The position numbers and the translations under genes were made by a program. The notes below the pieces were generated by a model. The model was given only the letters and a program-made list of their open reading frames with translations, was not told the origin of the DNA and made no database searches. Shown piece by piece: positions 8,613-17,704 of a stretch of DNA of 64,000 nucleotides. The DNA is from CADEED01 sp043747835. Its GTDB lineage: Bacteria; Pseudomonadota; Gammaproteobacteria; Steroidobacterales; Steroidobacteraceae. Numbering within the stretch: position 1 is the stretch's first letter; the number at the start of each line of letters is the position of its first letter. The DNA is taken from contig JAYTOK010000113.1 of assembly GCA_043747835.1 (NCBI GenBank), positions 1 through 64,000 of the forward strand, written 5' to 3'.

Positions 8613-9410
8613 AATGTTCACCCGTGAGTTCTGGTGCATTGGAGGTCTAGCTGGAGGAATTTGCCGTCGCGATTGATCGGATTGTGGAGACTCCGTCAGG
8701 GCGAGATCCCAGAGTTGTTTGAGCGACAAGCTCTTTGGTTGCCTGGCGCGGGCGAATGAGAACTGTCCCTTGCGAATTCGATTTGCGAGCTCGATACCAG
8801 CAAACGTGAACGCCGCAGTCCTGAACGATTTCAATCCCAACATTGAGGCGCATCGTCGCTTGATCACGCGATGATCCTGCTCGACGATATTGTTGAGGTA
8901 ACGGCAATAGCGAACCACGACGGACTTCCATCTAGCGTCCTCGTCGCCTAGCAACCGTAGACCTCGGTGGCTCGCGGCATTGCCGTCCAGATTCACCGTG
9001 GTCGGCCATCGAAGCCCATTTGCAGCGACAGCCTTGCGGAAAAACTCTTGCGCCGCATCCATGCCGCGATCCGCGCGCAGCAGCGATCCGACTGACTTTC
9101 CGCATTTGTCGACCGCGCGATACAGGTAATGCAGCCCGCCCCGGACGGAAACCGCAGTCTCATCCATGCGCCAGGATGAATTCACCGGCCGCGCGTAGCG
9201 ACCCCAACGGCTCTCGTACTCCGGCACGTAGCGCAAGACCCAGCGCATGATCGTCGTGTGCGAGACGACGATGCCGCGCTCGGCCATCATGGCCGCCAGG
9301 TCCCGATAGCTCAGCCGGTACGTGATGTACCAGCGAACGCAGAGCTCAATGGTCTCGTTTTGGAATCTGCGGCCGCGATAGATCGGGTCGCGCTCGATTG
9401 GTCTCGTCAT
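8328..9410 (-). CDS. IS6-family DDE transposase, read through into flanking DNA
   Basis: Residues 1 to about 236 are a full-length IS6/IS26-type transposase: an N-terminal helix-turn-helix (YRDLAAMMAERGIVVSHTTI) and the catalytic triad Asp83 (RMDET), Asp142 (NLDGN) and Glu177 (VEQDH), with the family's DD-34-E spacing. These enzymes move by replicative cointegration. No stop codon occurs inside the element: the frame runs through the inverted repeat (codons MHQNS) and on into an integrase remnant, giving 360 residues. The transposase part looks intact. The C-terminal tail is probably accidental and may or may not impair activity. Confidence 0.85.
   Translation of the reverse strand: MTRPIERDPIYRGRRFQNETIELCVRWYITYRLSYRDLAAMMAERGIVVSHTTIMRWVLRYVPEYESRWGRYARPVNSSWRMDETAVSVRGGLHYLYRAVDKCGKSVGSLLRADRGMDAAQEFFRKAVAANGLRWPTTVNLDGNAASHRGLRLLGDEDARWKSVVVRYCRYLNNIVEQDHRVIKRRCASMLGLKSFRTAAFTFAGIELANRIRKGQFSFARARQPKSLSLKQLWDLALTESPQSDQSRRQIPPARPPMHQNSRVNIREVSGPRDTRPRRCARKIFDGRGLYLLVMPNGSRYWRYNYRFDGKLKTLALGVHPDVSLKKARARHQVARTMLADGVDPSARKRTLGVGVFAPS
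8628..8642. repeat. Terminal inverted repeat of the IS6-family element (distal to the transposase start)
   Basis: GTTCTGGTGCATTGG, exactly matched in inverted orientation at 9452-9466. It lies inside the extended transposase reading frame, encoding part of its MHQNS segment on the minus strand. Confidence 0.85.
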
Positions 9411-9451
9411 TCATGCCACCTTTTGTTGGCATGAATCCCTCCCCCTACCCG

Positions 9452-9466
9452 CCAATGCACCAGAAC
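9452..9466. repeat. Terminal inverted repeat of the IS6-family element (transposase-start side)
   Basis: CCAATGCACCAGAAC, the exact reverse complement of the repeat at 8628-8642. It lies 42 bases upstream of the transposase start codon. Confidence 0.85.
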
Positions 9467-9487
9467 CTCGAAGTACCTCCGCACGAG

Positions 9488-9585
9488 TGAGACTGCGTGA
9501 GAAGGTACGAGACGGCTTGAGAAACTAAAACGCTGAGAATCGCCCGATTTTCAGCGTTACTGAGACGGCATGAGATGCCGTGAGA
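9488..9585. other. Helically phased TGAGA repeats: probable integrase arm-binding / attachment region
   Basis: The pentamer TGAGA (once CGAGA) occurs at 9488, 9498, 9508 and 9518, again at 9534, and at 9561, 9571 and 9581. Most copies are exactly 10 bases apart and therefore on one face of the helix. The array sits between the integrase remnant and the 3' end of tRNA-Ser, where arm-type sites of P4-like integrases are expected. The pattern is seen directly; the function is inferred. Confidence 0.5.
9529..9558. terminator. Strong stem-loop between the island and tRNA-Ser
   Basis: A 14-bp stem (AACGCTGAGAATCG pairing with CGATTTTCAGCGTT, one G-U pair on one strand) with a 2-base loop. It may end tRNA-Ser transcription on the minus strand or be part of the attachment site. 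There is no clear T tract, so the terminator reading is tentative. Confidence 0.4.
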
Positions 9586-9593
9586 AAAGTAAT

Positions 9594-9684
9594 TGGCGGA
9601 GAGAGAGGGATTCGAACCCTCGAGGAACTTTTGATCCCTACACCCTTAGCAGGGGTGCGCCTTCGACCACTCGGCCATCTCTCC
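9594..9684 (-). tRNA. tRNA-Ser (anticodon GCU)
   Basis: The 91-base sequence on the minus strand folds as a class II tRNA: acceptor GGAGAGA pairing with TCTCTCC, D-loop region GGCCGAGTGGTCGAAGGC, anticodon stem CACCC/GGGTG around loop CTGCTAA (anticodon GCT), a long variable arm, T-arm GAGGGTTCGAATCCCTC, and an encoded CCA. Serine tRNA genes downstream of csrA are common in gammaproteobacteria and are favourite targets of integrative islands. The integrase remnant on its 3' side fits this. Confidence 0.95.
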
Positions 9685-9756
9685 GTGCATAAAACCGCGC
9701 CGGGGCGCGACCGGTTTCCACCGGGGGCGCAATCATAATGAGCAAGGGTCGGAAGG

Positions 9757-9780
9757 GCAAAGAAACGGCGCGAAAGCGCC
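9757..9780 (-). terminator. Rho-independent terminator after csrA
   Basis: On the minus strand the stem GGCGC-TTTC-GCGCC (9780-9767) begins six bases after the csrA stop and is followed by GTTTCTTT. It is a short but typical intrinsic terminator. Confidence 0.6.
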
Positions 9781-9785
9781 TCGCC

Positions 9786-10019
9786 TCAGGCCGGAAGGGT
9801 CTCCCGGGGGGCGGAATTCTGGTCGTCGGCGGGCGAATTACCGCCCTCGTTGCCACGGCCACTCTTGATCCGCTCGAAGATTTCCTCGCGATGGACCGAC
9901 ACAGTCTTGGGCGCATTGATGCCGATTCGCACCTGATTGCCCTTCACGCCGAGGACCGTGACTGTCACGTCTTCCCCGATCACAACTGATTCGCCAACTC
10001 TTCGCGTCAAAATAAGCAT
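9786..10019 (-). CDS. csrA: Carbon storage regulator CsrA (RsmA)
   Basis: 77 residues starting MLILTRRVGESVVIGEDVTV, the near-invariant CsrA N-terminus with Arg6/Arg7. The dimeric RNA-binding core ends near residue 60; the last 15 or so residues (GNEGGNSPADDQNS...) are a variable tail. CsrA binds GGA motifs in mRNA leaders and controls central carbon use, motility and biofilm, often including pilus genes. The ribosome site itself is GCGGAGG, containing a GGA motif, which fits the known autoregulation. The start at 10019 is fixed by the conserved N-terminus. It lies downstream of lysC, as in Pseudomonas and relatives. Confidence 0.96.
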   Translation of the reverse strand: MLILTRRVGESVVIGEDVTVTVLGVKGNQVRIGINAPKTVSVHREEIFERIKSGRGNEGGNSPADDQNSAPRETLPA

Positions 10020-10142
10020 ATTGAGGGCCCTCCGCGGAGCCTCTTGGTGTTGGGCTGCCAAGACCCCCACGATCGCGGCAGAACGATGCGGAACCTTAAC
10101 ACTTGGGCCCCGCGATGGTCACGTAGGCATGTCTCATAACCT

Positions 10143-11369
10143 TTAGGACAGTTGAGGCTGAGACAGTCGCAAATCGTTGTGCAGACATTTGACACAACTT
10201 TCGAGTTTGTCTTCGGAGACCAACACCGCGATCTTGATTTCCGATGTGGAGATGAGCAGCGCTTTCACGCCCTGCCGCGCAAGTGATTCAAAGAGTTGCG
10301 TTGCCACTCCGGCGTGTGAGCGCATGCCCACACCGACGATCGCGAGCTTCGCAACCTTGTCGTCGGAGCTCATGCGCGAACCAGGGAACTCCGCAGAAAC
10401 GTTCCGCATCAGTCGCTGCGCTTCGAGGAAGTCGTCACGATGCACCGTAAAAGATAAATCCTTCAATCCATCACGCGCACTGGCTAGCACGATCATGTCC
10501 ACTTCGATGCTCGCCGTTGAGATTGGTTTCAGAACGCGCGCAATACAGTCGGCCGTGTCCGGCAGCCCCGCGATCGTGATCTGAGCTTCGTCGCGGTTGA
10601 ACGCGATTCCTGAGATGAGCGGGGCTTCCATGTCGGATTCCTCTTTGCAGATCAGTGTGCCGGGTCCGGGACGAAACGAGGAGAGCACCCGTAGGGGCAC
10701 GTTGTACTTCGCCGCGAACTCCACGGATCGCAGGTGAAGAACGCGCGAGCCCTGTCCGGCGAGTTCGAGCATCTCTTCGAAAGAAACTCTATCCAGTCGC
10801 CGCGCCTCGGGAACCAGCCGAGGATCGGTCGTATAGACCCCGTCCACGTCCGTGAGGATCTGGCACTCGTCAGCTTTCAACGCGACTGCCAACGCAACCG
10901 CGCTCGTATCCGATCCGCCGCGGCCGATCGTCGTGATGTCGCCCGCGTCGTCGACTCCCTGGAATCCCGCGACCACCGGGACGATCCCGGCCTCGATCGT
11001 CTCGCGCAGCCTTCCCGTCTCGACATCAGTAATGCGGGCGCGACGGTGCGAGTTCGTCGTGCGAACGCGGATCTGACTGCCCGTGAACGATCGTGCCGGG
11101 ACACCGCGCTCACACAACGCCATCGCGAGCAATGCCACCGACACCTGCTCGCCCGTCGACAGCAGCACATCCATTTCGCGCGGATTCGGCTCGCGTGAGA
11201 TTCCCGCGGCGAGGTCGACCAGCCGATCGGTCGAATCGCCCATCGCCGAGACGACAACCGCGATGTTGTCGCCGGCCGCACGTACCGCCGCGACCTTCTC
11301 GGCGACGCGCTGGATGAGCTCGACCGAGCCGACCGAAGTGCCGCCGTACTTCTGGACGATGGTCCTCAT
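10143..11369 (-). CDS. lysC: Aspartate kinase
   Basis: 408 residues. Phosphorylates aspartate, the first step to lysine, threonine, methionine and diaminopimelate. The N-terminal amino-acid kinase domain shows IVQKYGGTSVGS, VVVSAMGDSTDRL and GFQGVDDAGDITTIGRGGSDTSA; two C-terminal ACT domains (from about residue 265) provide feedback control. The length is that of the monofunctional lysine-sensitive class. The gene lies between alaS and csrA. A large palindrome fills the 127 bases separating it from alaS and is likely to affect transcript read-through into lysC. Confidence 0.96.
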   Translation of the reverse strand: MRTIVQKYGGTSVGSVELIQRVAEKVAAVRAAGDNIAVVVSAMGDSTDRLVDLAAGISREPNPREMDVLLSTGEQVSVALLAMALCERGVPARSFTGSQIRVRTTNSHRRARITDVETGRLRETIEAGIVPVVAGFQGVDDAGDITTIGRGGSDTSAVALAVALKADECQILTDVDGVYTTDPRLVPEARRLDRVSFEEMLELAGQGSRVLHLRSVEFAAKYNVPLRVLSSFRPGPGTLICKEESDMEAPLISGIAFNRDEAQITIAGLPDTADCIARVLKPISTASIEVDMIVLASARDGLKDLSFTVHRDDFLEAQRLMRNVSAEFPGSRMSSDDKVAKLAIVGVGMRSHAGVATQLFESLARQGVKALLISTSEIKIAVLVSEDKLESCVKCLHNDLRLSQPQLS

Positions 11370-11373
11370 GAGG

Positions 11374-11495
11374 AAAAAGGGGACAGATCTATTTTCCGGG
11401 AAAAGGGGACAGATCTAATTTTCGGGTTTGCCATGCTCTCGCGCTGACGGATAGATCTGTCCCCTTTTCCCGGAAAATAGATCTGTCCCCTTTTT
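11374..11495. repeat. Large REP-like palindrome (43-bp perfect arms, GGGGACAGATCT units)
   Basis: Arms 11374-11416 and 11453-11495 are exact reverse complements, separated by a 36-base spacer. Each arm contains two copies of a unit AAAAGGGGACAGATCT(A)TTTTC. It occupies practically the whole alaS-lysC gap. Units of this type are dispersed in many gammaproteobacterial genomes and are thought to be REP/RAYT-type elements; no RAYT transposase is in this window. On RNA it would form a very stable hairpin and may attenuate or stabilise transcripts. Confidence 0.85.
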
Positions 11496-11496
11496 C

Positions 11497-14187
<2,691 letters not shown>

Positions 14188-14204
14188 TCGAGGTCAAGTT
14201 TGGC

Positions 14205-14729
14205 TTACGAGGGATCCGGTTCGCCGTCCTCGAGGTCCCCCTCCAGAGCGGCGCGGATATGATCGTTGGAAAAGCCTCGGTATTGCAAAAATCTGGCCTG
14301 TTTAGCCCGTTCTTTGCGGTCCTTGGGGATTTCCGGGCCGAACTTCCGGGCCCGGACTTCCCGGGCGCGCTTCACGAAGTCGGGGGAATCGCCCTCCGCC
14401 TCGCCGGCCACCGCTGCCTCGACATCCTCGGCCGCGACCCCGGCCTTGCGTAGCTCATTGCGGATACGGACCGGGCCTTGTCCGCGGCGCGCCCGGTACG
14501 CGACGACGTTCGTTCCGTATCGCCGGTCGTTGATCGTGTTCGACGCCAGCAGGTCGTTGACGACGGGGACGATGGCGTCTTCGAGATACCCCCGACCCTT
14601 CATCTTCTTGCGCAGCTCGCTCGCGGAATAGTCACGGCGCGAGAGCAGAAAAATGGCGTACGAACGCGAGTGGCTCGGGTCGACCGTTTGAGCTTCGCTG
14701 AGAGCGGATTTTCGGGCGGGTCGGCGCAC
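14205..14729 (-). CDS. recX: RecA regulator RecX
   Basis: 174 residues with a GTG start. Contains the three tandem helical repeats of RecX: SYAIFLLSRRDYSASELRKKM; a middle repeat with LASNTINDRRYGTNVVAYRA and GPVRIRNELRKAGV; and a last repeat with KARFLQYRGFSNDHIRAAL. RecX binds RecA filaments and limits their growth. It follows recA by 74 bases, with a decayed REP-like hairpin in between that probably reduces recX expression relative to recA. Confidence 0.94.
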   Translation of the reverse strand: MRRPARKSALSEAQTVDPSHSRSYAIFLLSRRDYSASELRKKMKGRGYLEDAIVPVVNDLLASNTINDRRYGTNVVAYRARRGQGPVRIRNELRKAGVAAEDVEAAVAGEAEGDSPDFVKRAREVRARKFGPEIPKDRKERAKQARFLQYRGFSNDHIRAALEGDLEDGEPDPS

Positions 14730-14744
14730 GGAGTCAGGCGGGAG

Positions 14745-14797
14745 AGAAAGGGGACAGATCTATTTTCCGCAGAGCCGGAAAAAAGATCAGTCCCCGG
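14745..14797. repeat. Decayed copy of the GGGGACAGATCT palindrome between recA and recX
   Basis: GAAAGGGGACAGATCTATTTTCC is followed, after a short loop, by an imperfect inverted counterpart (GGAAAAAAGATCAGTCCCC). It is the same unit as the large palindrome at 11374-11495 but single and mutated. In RNA it gives a hairpin directly downstream of recA. Confidence 0.75.
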
Positions 14798-14803
14798 GGC
14801 AAA

Positions 14804-15841
14804 TCACTCTTCCTTGCCGCCAACACTCTTCAGCTCCGGCCGCGCCGGCTTCACGATCACGAGCTTGGCGCGAATCTGCGTCTCGATTTCCTTCGCGAGC
14901 TCGGGACGCGCCTTCAGGAATTCGCGGGCATTGTCCTTGCCCTGACCGATGCGTTCGCCCTTGTAGCTGTACCAGGCGCCGGACTTCTCGATGATTCCTT
15001 GCGCGGAACCCAGGTCGATGATCTCGCCTTCTCGCGAGATGCCGAGGCCGTACATGATTTCGAATTCGGCTTCGCGGAACGGGGGAGCGACCTTGTTCTT
15101 CACCACTTTGACACGGGTCTGGTTGCCCACCACTTCTTCGCCGGATTTGATCGCGCCGATACGGCGGATGTCGAGACGAACGGAGGAATAGAACTTGAGC
15201 GCGTTACCGCCCGTCGTCGTTTCCGGGTTGCCGAACATCACGCCGATCTTCATGCGGATCTGGTTGATGAAGATGACCATCGTGTTCGAACGGGAGATGT
15301 TGCCGGTCAGCTTGCGCAGGGCCTGCGACATCAGGCGGGCGTGCAGACCCATCTGCGGGTCGCCCATCTCGCCTTCGATTTCCGCCTTCGGCGTGAGCGC
15401 GGCAACCGAGTCGATGACGACGAGATCAACCGCGCTGGAACGAACCAGCATGTCGGTGATTTCGAGTGCCTGCTCGCCGGTGTCCGGTTGCGAGACGAGG
15501 AGTTCGTTGACGTTGACGCCTAACTTCTCGGCGTACGTCGGGTCGAGCGCGTGTTCCGCGTCGACGAAGGCGGCGGTGCCACCGAGCTTCTGGATTTCGG
15601 CGACCACCTGCAGCGTCAGCGTCGTCTTGCCAGAGGATTCCGGGCCGTAGATCTCGATCACGCGGCCACGGGGCAGGCCACCGATGCCGAGCGCGATGTC
15701 GAGGCCGAGCGAGCCGGTCGAGACGGCTTCGATGTCGTAAGACGCCGCGGCGTCGCCCAGGCGCATCACGGAACCCTTGCCGAATTGTTTCTCGATCTGA
15801 CCCAGGGCGGCGGAAAGCGCCTTCTTGCGATCTTCACTCAT
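14804..15841 (-). CDS. recA: Recombinase RecA
   Basis: 345 residues. DNA strand-exchange ATPase and SOS co-protease. Shows Walker A GPESSGKT, the EHALDPTYAEKLGV block, Walker B LVVIDSVAALTPKAE, loop L1 MGLHARLMSQALRKLTG, and loop L2 with FINQIRMKIGVMFGNPETTTGG. The C-terminus is acidic as usual but short (SVGGKEE). An SOS box lies about 55 bases upstream. recX follows on the same strand. Confidence 0.98.
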   Translation of the reverse strand: MSEDRKKALSAALGQIEKQFGKGSVMRLGDAAASYDIEAVSTGSLGLDIALGIGGLPRGRVIEIYGPESSGKTTLTLQVVAEIQKLGGTAAFVDAEHALDPTYAEKLGVNVNELLVSQPDTGEQALEITDMLVRSSAVDLVVIDSVAALTPKAEIEGEMGDPQMGLHARLMSQALRKLTGNISRSNTMVIFINQIRMKIGVMFGNPETTTGGNALKFYSSVRLDIRRIGAIKSGEEVVGNQTRVKVVKNKVAPPFREAEFEIMYGLGISREGEIIDLGSAQGIIEKSGAWYSYKGERIGQGKDNAREFLKARPELAKEIETQIRAKLVIVKPARPELKSVGGKEE

Positions 15842-15893
15842 GCGATTGATCCCCTATGCAGTGCGTTTCAGTGCGAAAAAATTTAGCACAAAG

Positions 15894-15913
15894 TACTGGA
15901 TAAATGACCAGCA
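15894..15913 (-). promoter_or_regulatory. LexA (SOS) box upstream of recA
   Basis: On the plus strand CTG GATAAATGAC CAG at 15896-15911 fits the gammaproteobacterial CTG-N10-CAG LexA consensus, with an AT-rich centre and flanking TA. It lies 53-72 bases before the recA start codon, the usual operator position. Confidence 0.8.
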
Positions 15914-15948
15914 AATCGAGTGTAAAAGACCGAATATTCCGCTGTTTC

Positions 15949-16497
15949 CTACCGGGATTTGTCGTCGTCCAGTTTCCAGGAATCGAGAGCACTGTATATC
16001 GAGCCTCCGTCTTCCCGACGACTCTGCATGAGGACGAATCGATCGCAGCGTACCGTCATCGATGGCGAAAAGGGGCGCGGCCATTCGATCTTCGCGGCCT
16101 CGGCTGACTTCACTTTACGCGACAGCGTCAGATGCGCGCGAAAGGGCTTGATGTCGGGCGCGAACCCGGCGGCGATCGCCGCTTCCGCGAGCCGCCGCGC
16201 GAGGTCGTGAGCCGCCTCCGACTCCTTCGTGCCCGTCGCGCACAACACACGCGGCTTGTCCCAGAACTCGAGCTGTTCGAAACGCAGCTTGAGCTCGGAC
16301 GCGCGGACCATTGCGGCGGCGGCGCGCAACGCGTCCACCTTCTCCTCCGCGACTGCGCCCACGAAACACAGCGTCGCATGGAGATTTTCCGCCGGCACGC
16401 GCTGACCCTGCAGTTTTTCCACGACCGGCGCCGTGCGCGCGAGCAAGGCCGCGCTTTGCTTCGCTGTCGGCTGCAGCGCGAAAAACAGGCGCAGCAT
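15949..16497 (-). CDS. thpR: RNA 2',3'-cyclic phosphodiesterase (ThpR/LigT)
   Basis: 182 residues of the 2H phosphoesterase family. The two catalytic tetrapeptides are visible: HATL in ENLHATLCFVG (about residue 40) and HLTL in FRAHLTLSRKV (about residue 125). Opens 2',3'-cyclic phosphate ends of RNA. It is three bases downstream of pncC on the same strand, so the two are probably co-transcribed; this linkage with recA and pncC/cinA is common. Confidence 0.93.
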   Translation of the reverse strand: MLRLFFALQPTAKQSAALLARTAPVVEKLQGQRVPAENLHATLCFVGAVAEEKVDALRAAAAMVRASELKLRFEQLEFWDKPRVLCATGTKESEAAHDLARRLAEAAIAAGFAPDIKPFRAHLTLSRKVKSAEAAKIEWPRPFSPSMTVRCDRFVLMQSRREDGGSIYSALDSWKLDDDKSR

Positions 16498-16500
16498 GGA

Positions 16501-17019
16501 TCAGGACAACGGCGACAGCGCCGGCAACGCGCGCAACAGGTTCAGTGCGTACTCCACCGCATGGCGCCGCACCGCATCACGATTGCCTTCGAACTGGATC
16601 AGGTGCCCCTGGCACTCGACCCGGTCCGTGGCCCTTTGCGCGATCGCGATCCAGACGGTGCCGACGGGTTTGCCCGGCACGGCGCCACCCGGTCCCGCGA
16701 TCCCGCTCACCGCGATTGCCACAGTCGCGCCGGTGCGATCGAGCGCGCCCTCGGCCATCGCGCGCACGACGGCATCGCTGACGGCGCCCTCGGTGTCGAT
16801 GAGCTTCGCTGGTACGTCCAGATCGCGCGTCTTCGCCGCGTTCGAGTAGCACACGAAACCGCAATCGAACCATTCGGAGCTGCCCGCGACGTCGGTGCAC
16901 AGCTTCGCGATCCAGCCGCCGGTGCAGGACTCCGCCGTGACGAGGCGGCGTCGGGATTCGTGCAATCGCGCACCCACTTCCCGCGCGAGCGCGGTGAGTG
17001 CGGTATCGGTGGGCACCAT
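16501..17019 (-). CDS. pncC: Nicotinamide-nucleotide amidohydrolase PncC (CinA C-terminal family)
   Basis: 172 residues. Deamidates NMN to nicotinate mononucleotide in pyridine nucleotide recycling. The stand-alone CinA C-terminal domain is seen from RRLVTAESCTGGWIAKLCTD through SGIAGPGGAVPGKPVGTVWIA. The in-frame upstream extension is non-family and contains a 15-bp tandem repeat (IHEGP codons), so I start at one of two adjacent ATGs at 17022/17019. Divergent from the scramblase-like gene. Confidence 0.93.
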   Translation of the reverse strand: MVPTDTALTALAREVGARLHESRRRLVTAESCTGGWIAKLCTDVAGSSEWFDCGFVCYSNAAKTRDLDVPAKLIDTEGAVSDAVVRAMAEGALDRTGATVAIAVSGIAGPGGAVPGKPVGTVWIAIAQRATDRVECQGHLIQFEGNRDAVRRHAVEYALNLLRALPALSPLS

Positions 17020-17024
17020 CATGG

Positions 17025-17066
17025 ATGGACCCTCGTGGATCGGACCCTCATGGATCGGAGGATAGA
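17025..17066. repeat. Short tandem repeat (about 15 bp x 3) in the pncC upstream region
   Basis: Units of the form TGGATCGGACCCTC(A/G) occur nearly three times in a row between the divergent pncC and scramblase-like genes. This is probably a replication-slippage tract in the promoter region; no known binding site is recognised. Confidence 0.5.
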
Positions 17067-17095
17067 CCGTGCGCCCGCGCGCTACCATGCGCGCC

Positions 17096-17698
17096 ATGCA
17101 ACCCGATCTCTTCGAAGGCGCGGGCACCGTCGCGGTTTCCCAGAAGAAGGAATGGCTCGAAATCCTGACGGACATCGAGAGCCGCAACCGCTTCACGATC
17201 GACTTCGACGGCCGGGACGGCGTGCTGCTTGCCGCGGAGGAAGGCAGCGGCTGGAAGCGGTTTTTCCTGGGGTCGATGCGCCCTTACACGATCGTGATCC
17301 AGACGCGCGAGAGAAAGCCGGTGTTGCGCATGCACGCGCCGTTTCGCTGGCTGCATCCCGAGATCACAGTCACGGAAGTGAATGGAAAACCGCTCGGCAT
17401 TGTGCGCAAGCGCTTCACTTTCCCACACACGCGATACGACGTGCTCGACGCCCACGGCCACCGTCTCTTCGAGATCGGACGCGGGTTGCTGAAAGCGTGG
17501 ACGTTTCCAATCCGCCGGGACGGGCAAGAGGTTGGCGTGATCCGGAAGCGCTGGAGAGGCATCAGTCTCGAGGTGTTCACCGACGCGGATCGCTTTCAGC
17601 TCGACTTCGCAAACGTCCCCGATCCGATCGAGCGCAAGATCCTGCTGGGAGCGTTGTTCCTCCTCGACTTCAAACATTTCGAGGAATCCGGCGGCTGA
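17096..17698 (+). CDS. Phospholipid scramblase-related / LURP-like protein
   Basis: About 200 residues from ATG 17096 (MQPDLFEGAG). The fold is a single Tubby/scramblase-like barrel: strands KRFFLGSMRPYTIVIQTRER, LRMHAPFRWLHPEITVTEVN, GIVRKRFTFPHTRYDVLDAH, and a repeat-like second half with GRGLLKAWTFPIRRDGQEVG and IRKRWRG. Bacterial members are uncharacterised and have no C-terminal membrane helix; here also none is evident. It directly precedes mutS (6-base gap), so the two may share a transcript. Confidence 0.75.
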   Translation: MQPDLFEGAGTVAVSQKKEWLEILTDIESRNRFTIDFDGRDGVLLAAEEGSGWKRFFLGSMRPYTIVIQTRERKPVLRMHAPFRWLHPEITVTEVNGKPLGIVRKRFTFPHTRYDVLDAHGHRLFEIGRGLLKAWTFPIRRDGQEVGVIRKRWRGISLEVFTDADRFQLDFANVPDPIERKILLGALFLLDFKHFEESGG

Positions 17699-17704
17699 GC
17701 TAGG

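Larger units (their letters stand above)
8628..9466 (-). mobile_element. IS6-family insertion sequence, 839 bp
   Basis: Bounded by perfect 15-base inverted repeats GTTCTGGTGCATTGG at 8628-8642 and its reverse complement at 9452-9466, and containing one IS6-type transposase. The size fits the family (about 0.8-0.9 kb). The eight flanking bases differ on the two sides (ACCCGTGA against CTCGAAGT), so there is no target duplication. That suggests a later deletion or recombination next to the element, which fits the loss of most of the adjacent integrase gene. Confidence 0.82.

Noticed and set aside
8328..9410. A functional transposase-integrase fusion protein
   Set aside because: The integrase part lacks its catalytic domain and the junction runs through the IS terminal repeat; accidental read-through is simpler.
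1..9590. A second attachment site (attR) of the island
   Set aside because: I found no repeat of the tRNA-Ser 3' end in the island part of the window; the other border must lie outside.
16132..17703. Plus-strand frame of 523 codons covering thpR, pncC and the scramblase-like gene
   Set aside because: Runs opposite or out of frame to three recognisable genes and has no domain of its own.
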